Below, piece by piece: positions 25,401-32,856 of a DNA stretch of 39,103 bases. This DNA comes from Marinifilum sp. (GTDB lineage Bacteria; UBA9089; CG2-30-40-21): positions 1 to 39,103 of the forward strand of contig DYDG01000015.1 in NCBI GenBank assembly GCA_020717845.1, written 5' to 3'. Position numbers and translations under genes: made by a program. Numbering within the stretch: the stretch's first letter is position 1; each line of letters begins with the position of its first letter. The notes under the pieces were generated by a model. The model searched no databases. It worked only from the letters and a program-made list of their open reading frames with translations, and was not told where the DNA came from.

Positions 25401-28196
25401 AACCTGAGCGGAGACTCCAAATACTCTTCAGAAGCACAGGCAACAACAAAGGATACGCAACCATTTTTCCCTTCAGAACTTAAGGCAATTGTAGGAGAGG
25501 ATGGCATTGAACTTTCATGGCAGGATAATTCGTCAAATGAAAGAGGATTCAGGATCGAACGCAAACATGATACTACTCAATTTGAAGAGATAGCCATGCT
25601 TGAGGCAAACAAAAGATATTATGAGGATAAAAACATCAGCCCCAAAACAACCTATATCTATCGTATCTATGCCTATAATGACATTGGTAATTCCCGTTAT
25701 AGCTACGAGGTCAAGGTAATTACACCAGCTCCACCAAATCCGCCATGTCTACCGGCTGAATTGAAAGGGATGGCGACAAGTCCGTCTCAGATAAACCTTT
25801 CATGGCTGGATAATTCCAGTGATGAGGAAGGGTTTGTTATCGAAAGAAAAATTCGTAAAAAATTCTATGAGATGGGAAGGGTATCGAAAAACAATACCAT
25901 ATTTACAGAGATAAACCTTATGCCAAAAACAGATTATACCTATCGGATAAGCAGTTACAACAGATTTGGTGCATCTGATTATTCCAATGAGATAACCATT
26001 ACTACCCTTGAGCCGCCCCTGCAGTCTCCAGATCAGCTTGTAGCAGCTGCAATTCATGATGGTTGCGTTCAGATTACATGGCAGGATAACTCTGATGGGG
26101 AAACAGGATTTATCATAGAGAAAGCATCACGGACAGGAGACTTTCAGGAGACAGCCATCATTGCTCCAGAGGGAATATCATATATGGATATCAAGCTCCT
26201 TCCTGACAGCATCTATCATTATCGGATACGAGCTGTTAAAGGGAACGAGTATTCAGGCTATTCAAATACAGCTATGGTTAGAACTCGCAATGCCCTTCCA
26301 AAACCGCCAGATAATCTGGTTCTGGTTACTACATCCAGAAATGGAATTACCATTGCATGGAAGGATAACTCTCTAAATGAGACAGGCTTCCGTATTGAAC
26401 GGGCAGATGGGACAAGTACTGAATATAAGACAATAGCAACCATTGGACAGGATATAAGAAGCCTTGAGGATAAAGATGTTCTGGGTGGAGCAAGTTATCA
26501 ATACCGTGTGGCTGCTTGCAATGAGATGGGTGAGTCTCAGATGTCAAATGTCCTGATTGCTGTTGCCCTTGCACCGGGTGAGATTAGCTTGCTGCAAAAA
26601 TCTATTCAGCACTCGCCTGGTCAGGAGGAATTTGCACCAAGATTGAAATGGAGCTTTCAAACCGGGCAGGGCATAAGAAACTCATCTGCTGTTCTTACAC
26701 AGGATGGAAAGATGTTTTTTGGCTCTACAGATGGTAAGGTTTATTGCCTTAAGGCAGGGACAGGGGAACAATTATGGGCTTATGAAACCCTGAAATCCAT
26801 TGTCTCTTCACCGGTATTGGATAATGATACAATATACGTGGGATCCCGAGATGGATATTTATACAGCCTGTCTACAGACGGCAGATTGAGATGGAAATAC
26901 TATGCTGGTGATTCTATTGAATCCTCTCCAACCATCCATAATGGGGTAGTATATGTTATCTCTGTCTCAGGAGACTTTTATGCTATTCTAACAAATGGTG
27001 ATGTCCGCTGGAGAATCCGGTTAAAGGGCATGGGATTTTCTTCACCTGTAATTGGGTTTGATGGCGGGATATTCGTTGGTGTCAATGGGGATCAAGACAC
27101 CAGTGCCCTTTATGCCCTTTCTGAAGAGGGAAAGATTATGTGGAAATACCCTATTGTTTATGGCATTCGAGCAGCAGCCGGGGTAGGTTATGATGGCTCT
27201 ATCTATGTAGGAGTTAAGGATAAAAACGGTGATAACCTCTATTCCTTTTCAGAGAGTGGTGATCTGAAATGGAAGTATGCCACATCAGGCTGGATAAATC
27301 AATCCATTATGGTTGGACCTGATGGCAACATATTCGTTGTCTCAAACGAGCCAACTGGAACAAGCAAAATCTATCGGATAAATGCTGTTGGGCAGCGTGA
27401 TTGGTCACGTCAGATTGGCTGGATATATTCTGCGGCTGCCATTGATTCTTCGGGTATAGTATATATCAGCGGGGAAAAAACCATATATGCCCTGGATAAT
27501 GATGGTGAGATTGTATGGGCATATACAGCAGATAGCCGTATTGCCTCCTCACCAGCTATAAGCAAGGATGGTATCGTGTATTTCGGCTGCATGGATGGAA
27601 AGATATATGCCTTAGAAAGAGGCAGCTCTCCTCCTGATGCACCTTCAGCCTTAAGTATAAAGGCTTGTTCATCTTCGTCAATAGAACTTTCATGGGTTGA
27701 TAATGCTAATGATGAAACAGGGTTTGTTATTGAGAGAAGGATTGGTGAGGATGAATTCAATGTGGTAACCACTGTCCCGGTAAATACAACTAAGTGGACA
27801 AATACCGGGCTTATGGCTGCTACCAGATATGAATACCGCATGTCAGCCTATAATGCCAGGTTTGAGTCAGATTATTCTGACTGCTGTGCCTGTAAAACAT
27901 TTCTTCAATCCTTAGAGGGGATAAAGAATGTGCAAATCATGGATACAGGTAAAGGCAATAGCCTTCAGATTAGCTGGAAAAATCCGAGCAATGACAACTT
28001 TTCCCATGTACGGATGTATCGTTCTATTATTCAGAGAGAAACCGGTAGCTTGATTAAAAATAACATCACTACTGATTATATTATAGATGAAAACCTTGTA
28101 GCTAATCTAATGTATTATTATACGCTCAGTGTTGTAGACAAGCATGGGATTGAGGTGTTATCGCAAGAACAATATTCTGGAGCAGTAAGCAAGTAA
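22458..28196 (+). CDS. Secreted protein with N-terminal PQQ-type propeller, FN3 array, second PQQ-type propeller and terminal FN3 domains
   Basis: 1912 aa. 'WPCLQQDAQHTGRS', 'GTNDGNLYAIDRDGRLLWK'; about 10 FN3 units ('LSWQDNSSNERGFRIER...YSYRVCAYN..G.S.YS'); second propeller from about residue 1390. Confidence 0.88.
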   Translation: MTINACINNKIRCAVIIAYLLLSCLNLHAVSSQIQGVGHSGGVSHSDEVSPSGNGIVSIKSLPQSSFARGVAISWPCLQQDAQHTGRSTLSGPDTMPIIKWRKHVHGYISGQPIVDESGRVYFCSSVGMFFVVKPDGSESSINLGSSVDSTCALGQSGTIYVLCKDGSLCAIDKETLRIKWKYAANVPCSWASPAVVGDIDEVIYFGTNDGNLYAIDRDGRLLWKVLLGASIQSTPAIDKSGIIYISSNLGSLHAVFPDGKIKWEKGIRVSPFSSPCISPDNEYIYVTTLDNTLAAIDKDGSINITEINSSIYSLPAFGHNQEIYIGTQDGLCIITPKGIQQVPTGDIFRSHPIVDAKGVVYIASRSGNIYAVLPDGMIKWKYQIGMTPGPISLGPGDTLYIGDRNGDVYGLVSIQKALSQKTQKEIKLPDSPKDLQISLKGLENTLFWKDTGNREDGFIIERKTPDSDYAEIVRVNKNITSFKDTNLSPAMDYSYRVCAYNSGGISKYSNESIITTPQMPPSAPLNLRVTVQGGTGTSLLWQDTSSNESGFLLERLKGTDDEGTYTELCRLTSNTVEYQDNNLLPDTDYSYRILAYNDAGLSGYSNECMVRTPQIPPSAPDMLVLMKFNKHEVTLSWRDKSQDEQGFILERMTDKGTWTILSTFSVLEPNSLQFIDKQIKLNNRYSYRICAYNPVGRSGYSNILEIHTIPNLPAIPTDLKAAFVSASGVLLTWMDNSANENGFKIVKAVKGQKDYKLVCTLAPNTTTYEDARIIPGTTYLYRIVSFNDFGRTEYSKPISITIPAAPPSKPENIEALLVESTRVKITWKDTSVVKRGSISVRGASSFKIQRKDPGKEGFETIAAVGPGSIYYTDTNLLPDTNYSYQVISCNKDGEGVSDAVNIKTSRGLPQPPSGLKIMDVSQTDISLSWAGNCSETGFRVERRKGNTPYEEIAIMGADITSYRDTDVISNTTYSYRVCAYNLSGDSKYSSEAQATTKDTQPFFPSELKAIVGEDGIELSWQDNSSNERGFRIERKHDTTQFEEIAMLEANKRYYEDKNISPKTTYIYRIYAYNDIGNSRYSYEVKVITPAPPNPPCLPAELKGMATSPSQINLSWLDNSSDEEGFVIERKIRKKFYEMGRVSKNNTIFTEINLMPKTDYTYRISSYNRFGASDYSNEITITTLEPPLQSPDQLVAAAIHDGCVQITWQDNSDGETGFIIEKASRTGDFQETAIIAPEGISYMDIKLLPDSIYHYRIRAVKGNEYSGYSNTAMVRTRNALPKPPDNLVLVTTSRNGITIAWKDNSLNETGFRIERADGTSTEYKTIATIGQDIRSLEDKDVLGGASYQYRVAACNEMGESQMSNVLIAVALAPGEISLLQKSIQHSPGQEEFAPRLKWSFQTGQGIRNSSAVLTQDGKMFFGSTDGKVYCLKAGTGEQLWAYETLKSIVSSPVLDNDTIYVGSRDGYLYSLSTDGRLRWKYYAGDSIESSPTIHNGVVYVISVSGDFYAILTNGDVRWRIRLKGMGFSSPVIGFDGGIFVGVNGDQDTSALYALSEEGKIMWKYPIVYGIRAAAGVGYDGSIYVGVKDKNGDNLYSFSESGDLKWKYATSGWINQSIMVGPDGNIFVVSNEPTGTSKIYRINAVGQRDWSRQIGWIYSAAAIDSSGIVYISGEKTIYALDNDGEIVWAYTADSRIASSPAISKDGIVYFGCMDGKIYALERGSSPPDAPSALSIKACSSSSIELSWVDNANDETGFVIERRIGEDEFNVVTTVPVNTTKWTNTGLMAATRYEYRMSAYNARFESDYSDCCACKTFLQSLEGIKNVQIMDTGKGNSLQISWKNPSNDNFSHVRMYRSIIQRETGSLIKNNITTDYIIDENLVANLMYYYTLSVVDKHGIEVLSQEQYSGAVSK
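22564..22617. repeat. In-frame 18-nt tandem repeat x3 (GAGTG-AGC-CACTC-TGGCG type)
   Basis: GAGTGGGCCACTCTGGCG / GAGTGAGCCACTCTGACG / AAGTGAGCCCTTCTGGCA; encodes VGHSGG-VSHSDE-VSPSGN. Confidence 0.92.
24964..24994. repeat. In-frame palindrome GAGGAAGCATCTCTGTCAGAGGAGCTTCCTC inside an FN3 domain
   Basis: 31-nt palindrome; encoded residues SVVKRGSISVRGAS lengthen the FN3 unit relative to its neighbours. Confidence 0.85.
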
Positions 28197-28197
28197 T

Positions 28198-28241
28198 ACA
28201 AGCTTCAGGCTTGTGAACAGTAATGCGAGCTTCCAGCTTGC
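28198..28241. terminator. Two consecutive hairpins ACAAGC-TTCAG-GCTTGT and GCGAGC-TTCCA-GCTTGC after a stop codon
   Basis: Stem N6-TTCCA-like loop, same architecture as 11171-11187. Confidence 0.5.
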
Positions 28242-28278
28242 ATATATCGTTGAAATAATAATAAAGGGAGCAATTTTC

Positions 28279-29811
28279 ATGGAACTATTACCAAACATTC
28301 TATTTGTAGATGACGACACAGATATTCTTGAGCTTTATCATATCACCTTGCAGAATGAGACAATAAATATTTATACCGCACCCAATGGGTTTGATGCCTG
28401 CAAAACAGCAGAAAGGTGTAAGATAGATGTTGCCTTTATAGATTTAATGATGCCTGGCTTGAATGGGATAGAGACATTCCAGCGGCTAAAGGACATAAAC
28501 CCTGATATAGATGTGGTTATGCTTACAGCTTATGGCTCTGTTGAGTCTGCGGTTGATGCAATGAAAAAAGGGGCATATGATTATCTCCATAAACCTCTTG
28601 AAATAGATAAGCTCAAGACAACAATAAAGAATATAATTCAGAAGAGACAGCTTTCCTTTAATCTGGATAAAAAGATAGCTGAACTTTCGGCTATACATGA
28701 AGCCACAAGGATATTAAGCTCAACCACAGATTTTGATGACCTTGCTTCAGTGATTATGAGCACAATTGTCAGGGTTATGCATGCTGATGAGGGCATGTTG
28801 ATGCTTTTAGATAAGACAGATGATGAGCTTTATATCAAGATAGGCAAAGGGATTAGTGAAGAGATTATCAGAGAGCAGAGGATAAAAAGGGGTGAGGATG
28901 TAGCTGGCTGGGTGTTGGAGCAGAATGAGCCATTACTCATGGCTGGCAATAATATAGCTGCTGACCCAAGGTTTATTAAGGTAACAAAGCGACAGGAGAT
29001 ACTGTCATCTATATACGTCCCTTTTCAGATTAGAGATGATGCTGCTGGTGTTTTAGTCATAAATAGAACAAAATCGAGAATAATCTTTAATATGGATGAC
29101 TTGATGCTTACCTCTATATTTGCGACAGAGATTGGGAGTGCTATCGAACGATCCAGTACCTATGCTACCTTAGAGGAAAAGATGGCTGAATTGATAGATT
29201 TGAATGCCAAGCTCAAGGATTTATTCTTAAATACGGTTAAAGCATTATCATCAGCCATTGATGCCAAGGATCCATATACCATGGGGCATTCATCTCAAGT
29301 GCAGAGGCATGTGATAGCTATTGCCAATGAAATGGATTTCCCTCAAGATGAGAAAAACCTCATGGGAATAATCGGACTTCTTCATGATATTGGCAAGATA
29401 GGGATAAAAGACGGGGTTCTTACAAAACCAGGTGTTTTAGAGCAGGATGAATGGGAACAGATAAAAAAGCACCCATCCATTGGCTCAGAGATAATCAAGC
29501 ATATAGATATGTTTGAGGATGTATCTGAGATAATCCTGTGTCATCATGAGCGATACGATGGCAAGGGTTATCCATGTGGCTTAAAGGGTGAGCAAATCCC
29601 ACTCAAGTCAAGGATATTGAGCGTGGCTGATGCCTTTGATGCTATGGTATCCAAACGCCCCTACCGCGACTCAATGCCAAGAGAAAAGGCAATCATGGAG
29701 ATTAAAGCTGGTTCAGGCACCCAGTTTGATCCCCATGTAGTGGTTTTCTTTTTGCAAGTTCTGAAAAAAGAAGATATGGCAATAAGGGCAATAGAGGATT
29801 TGGTGGCATGA
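28279..29811 (+). CDS. Response regulator with REC, GAF and HD-GYP domains (predicted c-di-GMP phosphodiesterase)
   Basis: 'NILFVDDDTDILELY', 'DVAFIDLMMPGLNGIE', GAF region, 'LLHDIGKIGIKDGVL...HHERYDGKGYP...RILSVADAFDAM'. Start ATG 28279 with RBS AAAGGGAG. Confidence 0.92.
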   Translation: MELLPNILFVDDDTDILELYHITLQNETINIYTAPNGFDACKTAERCKIDVAFIDLMMPGLNGIETFQRLKDINPDIDVVMLTAYGSVESAVDAMKKGAYDYLHKPLEIDKLKTTIKNIIQKRQLSFNLDKKIAELSAIHEATRILSSTTDFDDLASVIMSTIVRVMHADEGMLMLLDKTDDELYIKIGKGISEEIIREQRIKRGEDVAGWVLEQNEPLLMAGNNIAADPRFIKVTKRQEILSSIYVPFQIRDDAAGVLVINRTKSRIIFNMDDLMLTSIFATEIGSAIERSSTYATLEEKMAELIDLNAKLKDLFLNTVKALSSAIDAKDPYTMGHSSQVQRHVIAIANEMDFPQDEKNLMGIIGLLHDIGKIGIKDGVLTKPGVLEQDEWEQIKKHPSIGSEIIKHIDMFEDVSEIILCHHERYDGKGYPCGLKGEQIPLKSRILSVADAFDAMVSKRPYRDSMPREKAIMEIKAGSGTQFDPHVVVFFLQVLKKEDMAIRAIEDLVA

Positions 29812-29975
29812 TACACCTCAAACGGCCACAAATTGTGATTTTTCGCTGGCTCTGAACATCGATAGCTGCGTTGCTCAGGTTCGAAATAGCATAGGCTATT
29901 ACTCACCTTCGCACCTTGCTATCGATGCCCATTGCTCACCGAAAAAATTTACAATCTATGACCGTTTGAGGTATA
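29812..29975. mobile_element. MITE-like long palindrome, ends ACCTCAAACGG / CCGTTTGAGGT, possible TA target duplication
   Basis: About 160-bp imperfect inverted repeat starting at the HD-GYP stop codon; internal ATCGATAGC...GCTATCGAT. Confidence 0.65.
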
Positions 29976-30010
29976 ATTGACTCATTCATCATCTGACTAC
30001 TATTTTTCTC

Positions 30011-30039
30011 TTGACAAAATCAATATGATATGGTATTAT
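30011..30039 (+). promoter_or_regulatory. Sigma-70 promoter TTGACA-N17-TATTAT of tRNA-Gly
   Basis: Perfect -35, 17-bp spacer, good -10, 12 bp upstream of the tRNA. Confidence 0.75.
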
Positions 30040-30050
30040 ATTTCTTATTA

Positions 30051-30125
<75 letters not shown>

Positions 30126-30198
30126 ACTTTTAATTTATCCAACCAAATGATAACTAAAAAATCTTACAATTTGTGCTATCAATACAAGGCAGGGAAAA

Positions 30199-30666
30199 AT
30201 GAAAATCAGAAAGGTTGATATTCGAGAAGTCCCTCTTATTCAGGCAATTATTAATCAATATGCCAAAAGGGGAAAACTATTGCCAAGGGCATTAGGGGAT
30301 ATTTATGAGAGCATACGGGATTATTTTGTGGCTGAAGTAGATGGAAAGATAGTTGGGTGCTGTGCCCTTCATGTTGTTTGGGAAAACATTGCTGAGGTTA
30401 AGTCTCTGGCTGTATTAAAGGAGTTTTCTGGCCAGGGGATAGGCTCGGAATTGTTAAGTTCTGCCCTCAAAGAAGCCAAATCATTGGGAATAACAAAGGT
30501 TTTCACATTGACCTATGAACAGAATTTCTTCTCCAAAAAAGGATTTAACCCCATCCCCTCATCCTCCCTGCCACATAAAATCTGGGGTGAGTGTATCCGC
30601 TGCCCATTGTTTCCAAATTGTAAAGAGGTTGCTATGGAGTATGTTTTTGAGGAGGCGGCAGAATAA
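30199..30666 (+). CDS. GNAT N-acetyltransferase, short ArgA-like (N-acetylglutamate synthase-like)
   Basis: 'MKIRKVDIREVPLIQAIINQYAKRGKLLPRALGDIYESIRDYFVAEVDGKIVGCCALHVVWENIAEVKSLAV...GQGIGSELL' and FF.KKGF. Confidence 0.85.
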   Translation: MKIRKVDIREVPLIQAIINQYAKRGKLLPRALGDIYESIRDYFVAEVDGKIVGCCALHVVWENIAEVKSLAVLKEFSGQGIGSELLSSALKEAKSLGITKVFTLTYEQNFFSKKGFNPIPSSSLPHKIWGECIRCPLFPNCKEVAMEYVFEEAAE

Positions 30667-30667
30667 C

Positions 30668-30871
30668 TGGTAGTGTCCAATTTACCATAGAGACACAGAG
30701 ATCGCAGAGAAGTGTATCCAAGCAATATGAAAAACTATGAATAACCACGAAAGAAACACGAATTAAATCCACATTATTAGTGAAAATTCGTGGCTAATCT
30801 CTGTGTACTCTGCGTCTCTGCGGTAAGAAAATCTCAAAATTAATAAAGTAAGCTAATATAGGACACTACCA
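30668..30871. mobile_element. MITE-like element with termini TGGTAGTGTCC / GGACACTACCA
   Basis: 11-bp perfect terminal inverted repeats 204 bp apart; internal inverted segments (CGCAGAG.../CTCTGCG). No clear TSD. Confidence 0.65.
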
Positions 30872-31046
30872 AAAATCTGCGAGAATCTGCATGCAAAACA
30901 AAGTAAAAATTTCAGCATTTTTCGTATATTTGCAGTAAAGCACCTTAATTGCACAGGTCGAAATATTTCCATAATGAGCAAAAGTGAAGGTAACACATCC
31001 AAAATGCTCCAAAAGCAAATTTTATCAGTATACCTTATAGAGGTTT

Positions 31047-31120
31047 GAGTTGTGTGCGGGGAAATCCGCTTGCATAGTTTTTAGAGGGCAAGGGAGGCGT
31101 GATCCTTCTAATCTAATCGG
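31047..31120 (+). ncRNA. Group II intron domain V/VI-like relic
   Basis: GAGTTGTG-T-GCGGG-GAAA-TCCGC-TTG-CATAGTTT folds like a 34-nt domain V (GAAA loop, lower stem fully pairable with wobbles), followed by GAGGGCAAGGGAGGCGTGATCCTTCT. No RT ORF present. Confidence 0.45.
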
Positions 31121-31132
31121 TGGAGGAAGAGA

Positions 31133-32815
31133 ATGTTTACTCGCAAAATAGTAGCTGTTAATTTTGAATATGTTCCGTCTGTACAAGTTGGTGGTTTAGC
31201 AAATATAGTTGGTACACTACCTGCGTATAAAAAAATATCAAATCTCTTGTTGTTGCTGATGTTGCTCTTTACTTTATCAACCAGTTGTGTAATAGCACCT
31301 GCGGCTGCATCTGTATCTAAGCAGCAAAAGTCTCTTTTATTCTGGGATAAGTCCGCTGGTACTCCTGCTATGCGGTTTGAAGCGGCAAAAAGTTCAATAC
31401 CAGAATTGATTGCATTTGTCAGGCAGATGCCAAAGGGTGCTGACCTGCACAACCATGTGAGCGGTGCAACATACAGTGATTATATTCTTGATTCAGCAGA
31501 AAAAAATGGACTCTCATATGATCTGGGAACTAATCTCTTTTTTAATCCTAATGATCCTACCTATAAACCGGTTAATCCTGTATCCATAGCGGATCTAAAA
31601 AAGAATTCGGTCTACCTTGCCCAGTTTCTAAATATTTATAGTATGAGGGGATGGTTTCCCAATACAGCAAATGGCCATGACCATTTTTTTGATACTTTCA
31701 ATTTTATGTGGTCTGGTCTACGTACCAATGATGATATGATCCTGGAAGTAGCCAGGCGGAACATCTATGAAAATGTCCAGTACCTTGAATTGATGGTTGG
31801 TTCAATACCGAATGAGGTATTTGCTCTCTTTAACCAGACAGCCCTGGATTTTGATATTAATAATCTCGACAAAGCATATGACCAGGCTGTTGCTGCTCTT
31901 AAAATCGCTTTCTTTGATGTGGATGCCTCAATCCGTGATTTTATGGACGCACGGGAAAAGAACCTGAAAGACAATGGAATATTGATCGGTCTGGGTCAAG
32001 ATATCCAGATTCGCTATCTCCAGCAGCTTAAACGTTCTACAGATGATATGCGAAACTTCTTTCTTTCCGCGTTTTGTTCTGTATATGCGACTAAAGTCGA
32101 TAGCCGGTTAGTTGGTGTAAACCTGGTTCAGGCCGAGGATACCCCCCTTTCCAGGACTTATTTTAATGATGAGATGACAATCCTCAATTATATATGGAAC
32201 AAAATGGACAAGCCGCTTTTTAGCCTGCACGCCGGTGAACTGGTTTTAAGAGAATCCCCTATTGAATCCATGCAGTCCCGGATTAGTGATACCATTAAGA
32301 AGGGTCATGCATTAAGAATTGGTCATGGCGTCTCAGTGGCCTGGGAACAGGATGTAGCCGGGCTTCTTTCCTATATGCGAGATAACCATATTCTTGTTGA
32401 AATCTGCCTTTCCAGCAACGAAGCTATCCTCGGCGTCAAAGACAATGAACATCCCTTTAGCCTCTATCGTAAAGCTGGTGTTCCAACTGCTATTTGTTCC
32501 GATGATGAAGGGGTTAGCCGCGGTAATTTAACTCTCGAATATGTCAAGGCTATTGATCGATATAAGTTAAGTTATGCGGAAGTCAAGGATTTATCCCGCA
32601 ACAGCATTGAATACAGCTTCCTGCCCGGTCAAAGCCTTTATGTTAATCATGATTACACTAAAATCCGTGATGAATTCAAGGGAATGGAGAAAATCGATTG
32701 GCATCCGACCGAAGCTGCGCAACAGCTTTTGAATGAAAATCTTAAACTGGAACGCGAATATAAATTGGAGCGACAGTATGTGATTTTTGAGAATAATCTG
32801 ATAAAAGGGAAGTAG
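31133..32815 (+). CDS. Secreted adenosine deaminase-family protein with an atypical glycogen-synthase-like N-terminal leader
   Basis: 'MPKGADLHNHVSGA', 'FSLHAGE', 'RIGHGVSV', 'LVEICLSSNEAI', 'ICSDDEGVSRG' are ADA-family motifs. An internal lipobox-like segment LLLLLMLLFTLSTSC follows the first ~33 aa. Confidence 0.87.
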   Translation: MFTRKIVAVNFEYVPSVQVGGLANIVGTLPAYKKISNLLLLLMLLFTLSTSCVIAPAAASVSKQQKSLLFWDKSAGTPAMRFEAAKSSIPELIAFVRQMPKGADLHNHVSGATYSDYILDSAEKNGLSYDLGTNLFFNPNDPTYKPVNPVSIADLKKNSVYLAQFLNIYSMRGWFPNTANGHDHFFDTFNFMWSGLRTNDDMILEVARRNIYENVQYLELMVGSIPNEVFALFNQTALDFDINNLDKAYDQAVAALKIAFFDVDASIRDFMDAREKNLKDNGILIGLGQDIQIRYLQQLKRSTDDMRNFFLSAFCSVYATKVDSRLVGVNLVQAEDTPLSRTYFNDEMTILNYIWNKMDKPLFSLHAGELVLRESPIESMQSRISDTIKKGHALRIGHGVSVAWEQDVAGLLSYMRDNHILVEICLSSNEAILGVKDNEHPFSLYRKAGVPTAICSDDEGVSRGNLTLEYVKAIDRYKLSYAEVKDLSRNSIEYSFLPGQSLYVNHDYTKIRDEFKGMEKIDWHPTEAAQQLLNENLKLEREYKLERQYVIFENNLIKGK

Positions 32816-32856
32816 TAGAAAGAAATAGGAAGTCGCATCTTACAGAAGCTGGCACT

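Noticed and set aside
23700-26570. Repeats in the FN3-encoding DNA as possible CRISPR or DGR variable repeats
   Set aside because: Periodicity is about 90 codons, diverged, and explained by FN3 domains; there is no template repeat or reverse transcriptase in the window.
28213-28278. Upstream start of the HD-GYP ORF at 28213
   Set aside because: The extension overlaps the post-stop hairpin repeats and lacks an RBS; the ATG at 28279 has one and begins the canonical REC domain.
31047-31120. Purine riboswitch upstream of adenosine deaminase
   Set aside because: The expected conserved purine-riboswitch junction motifs could not be found; the domain V-like hairpin explains the segment better.
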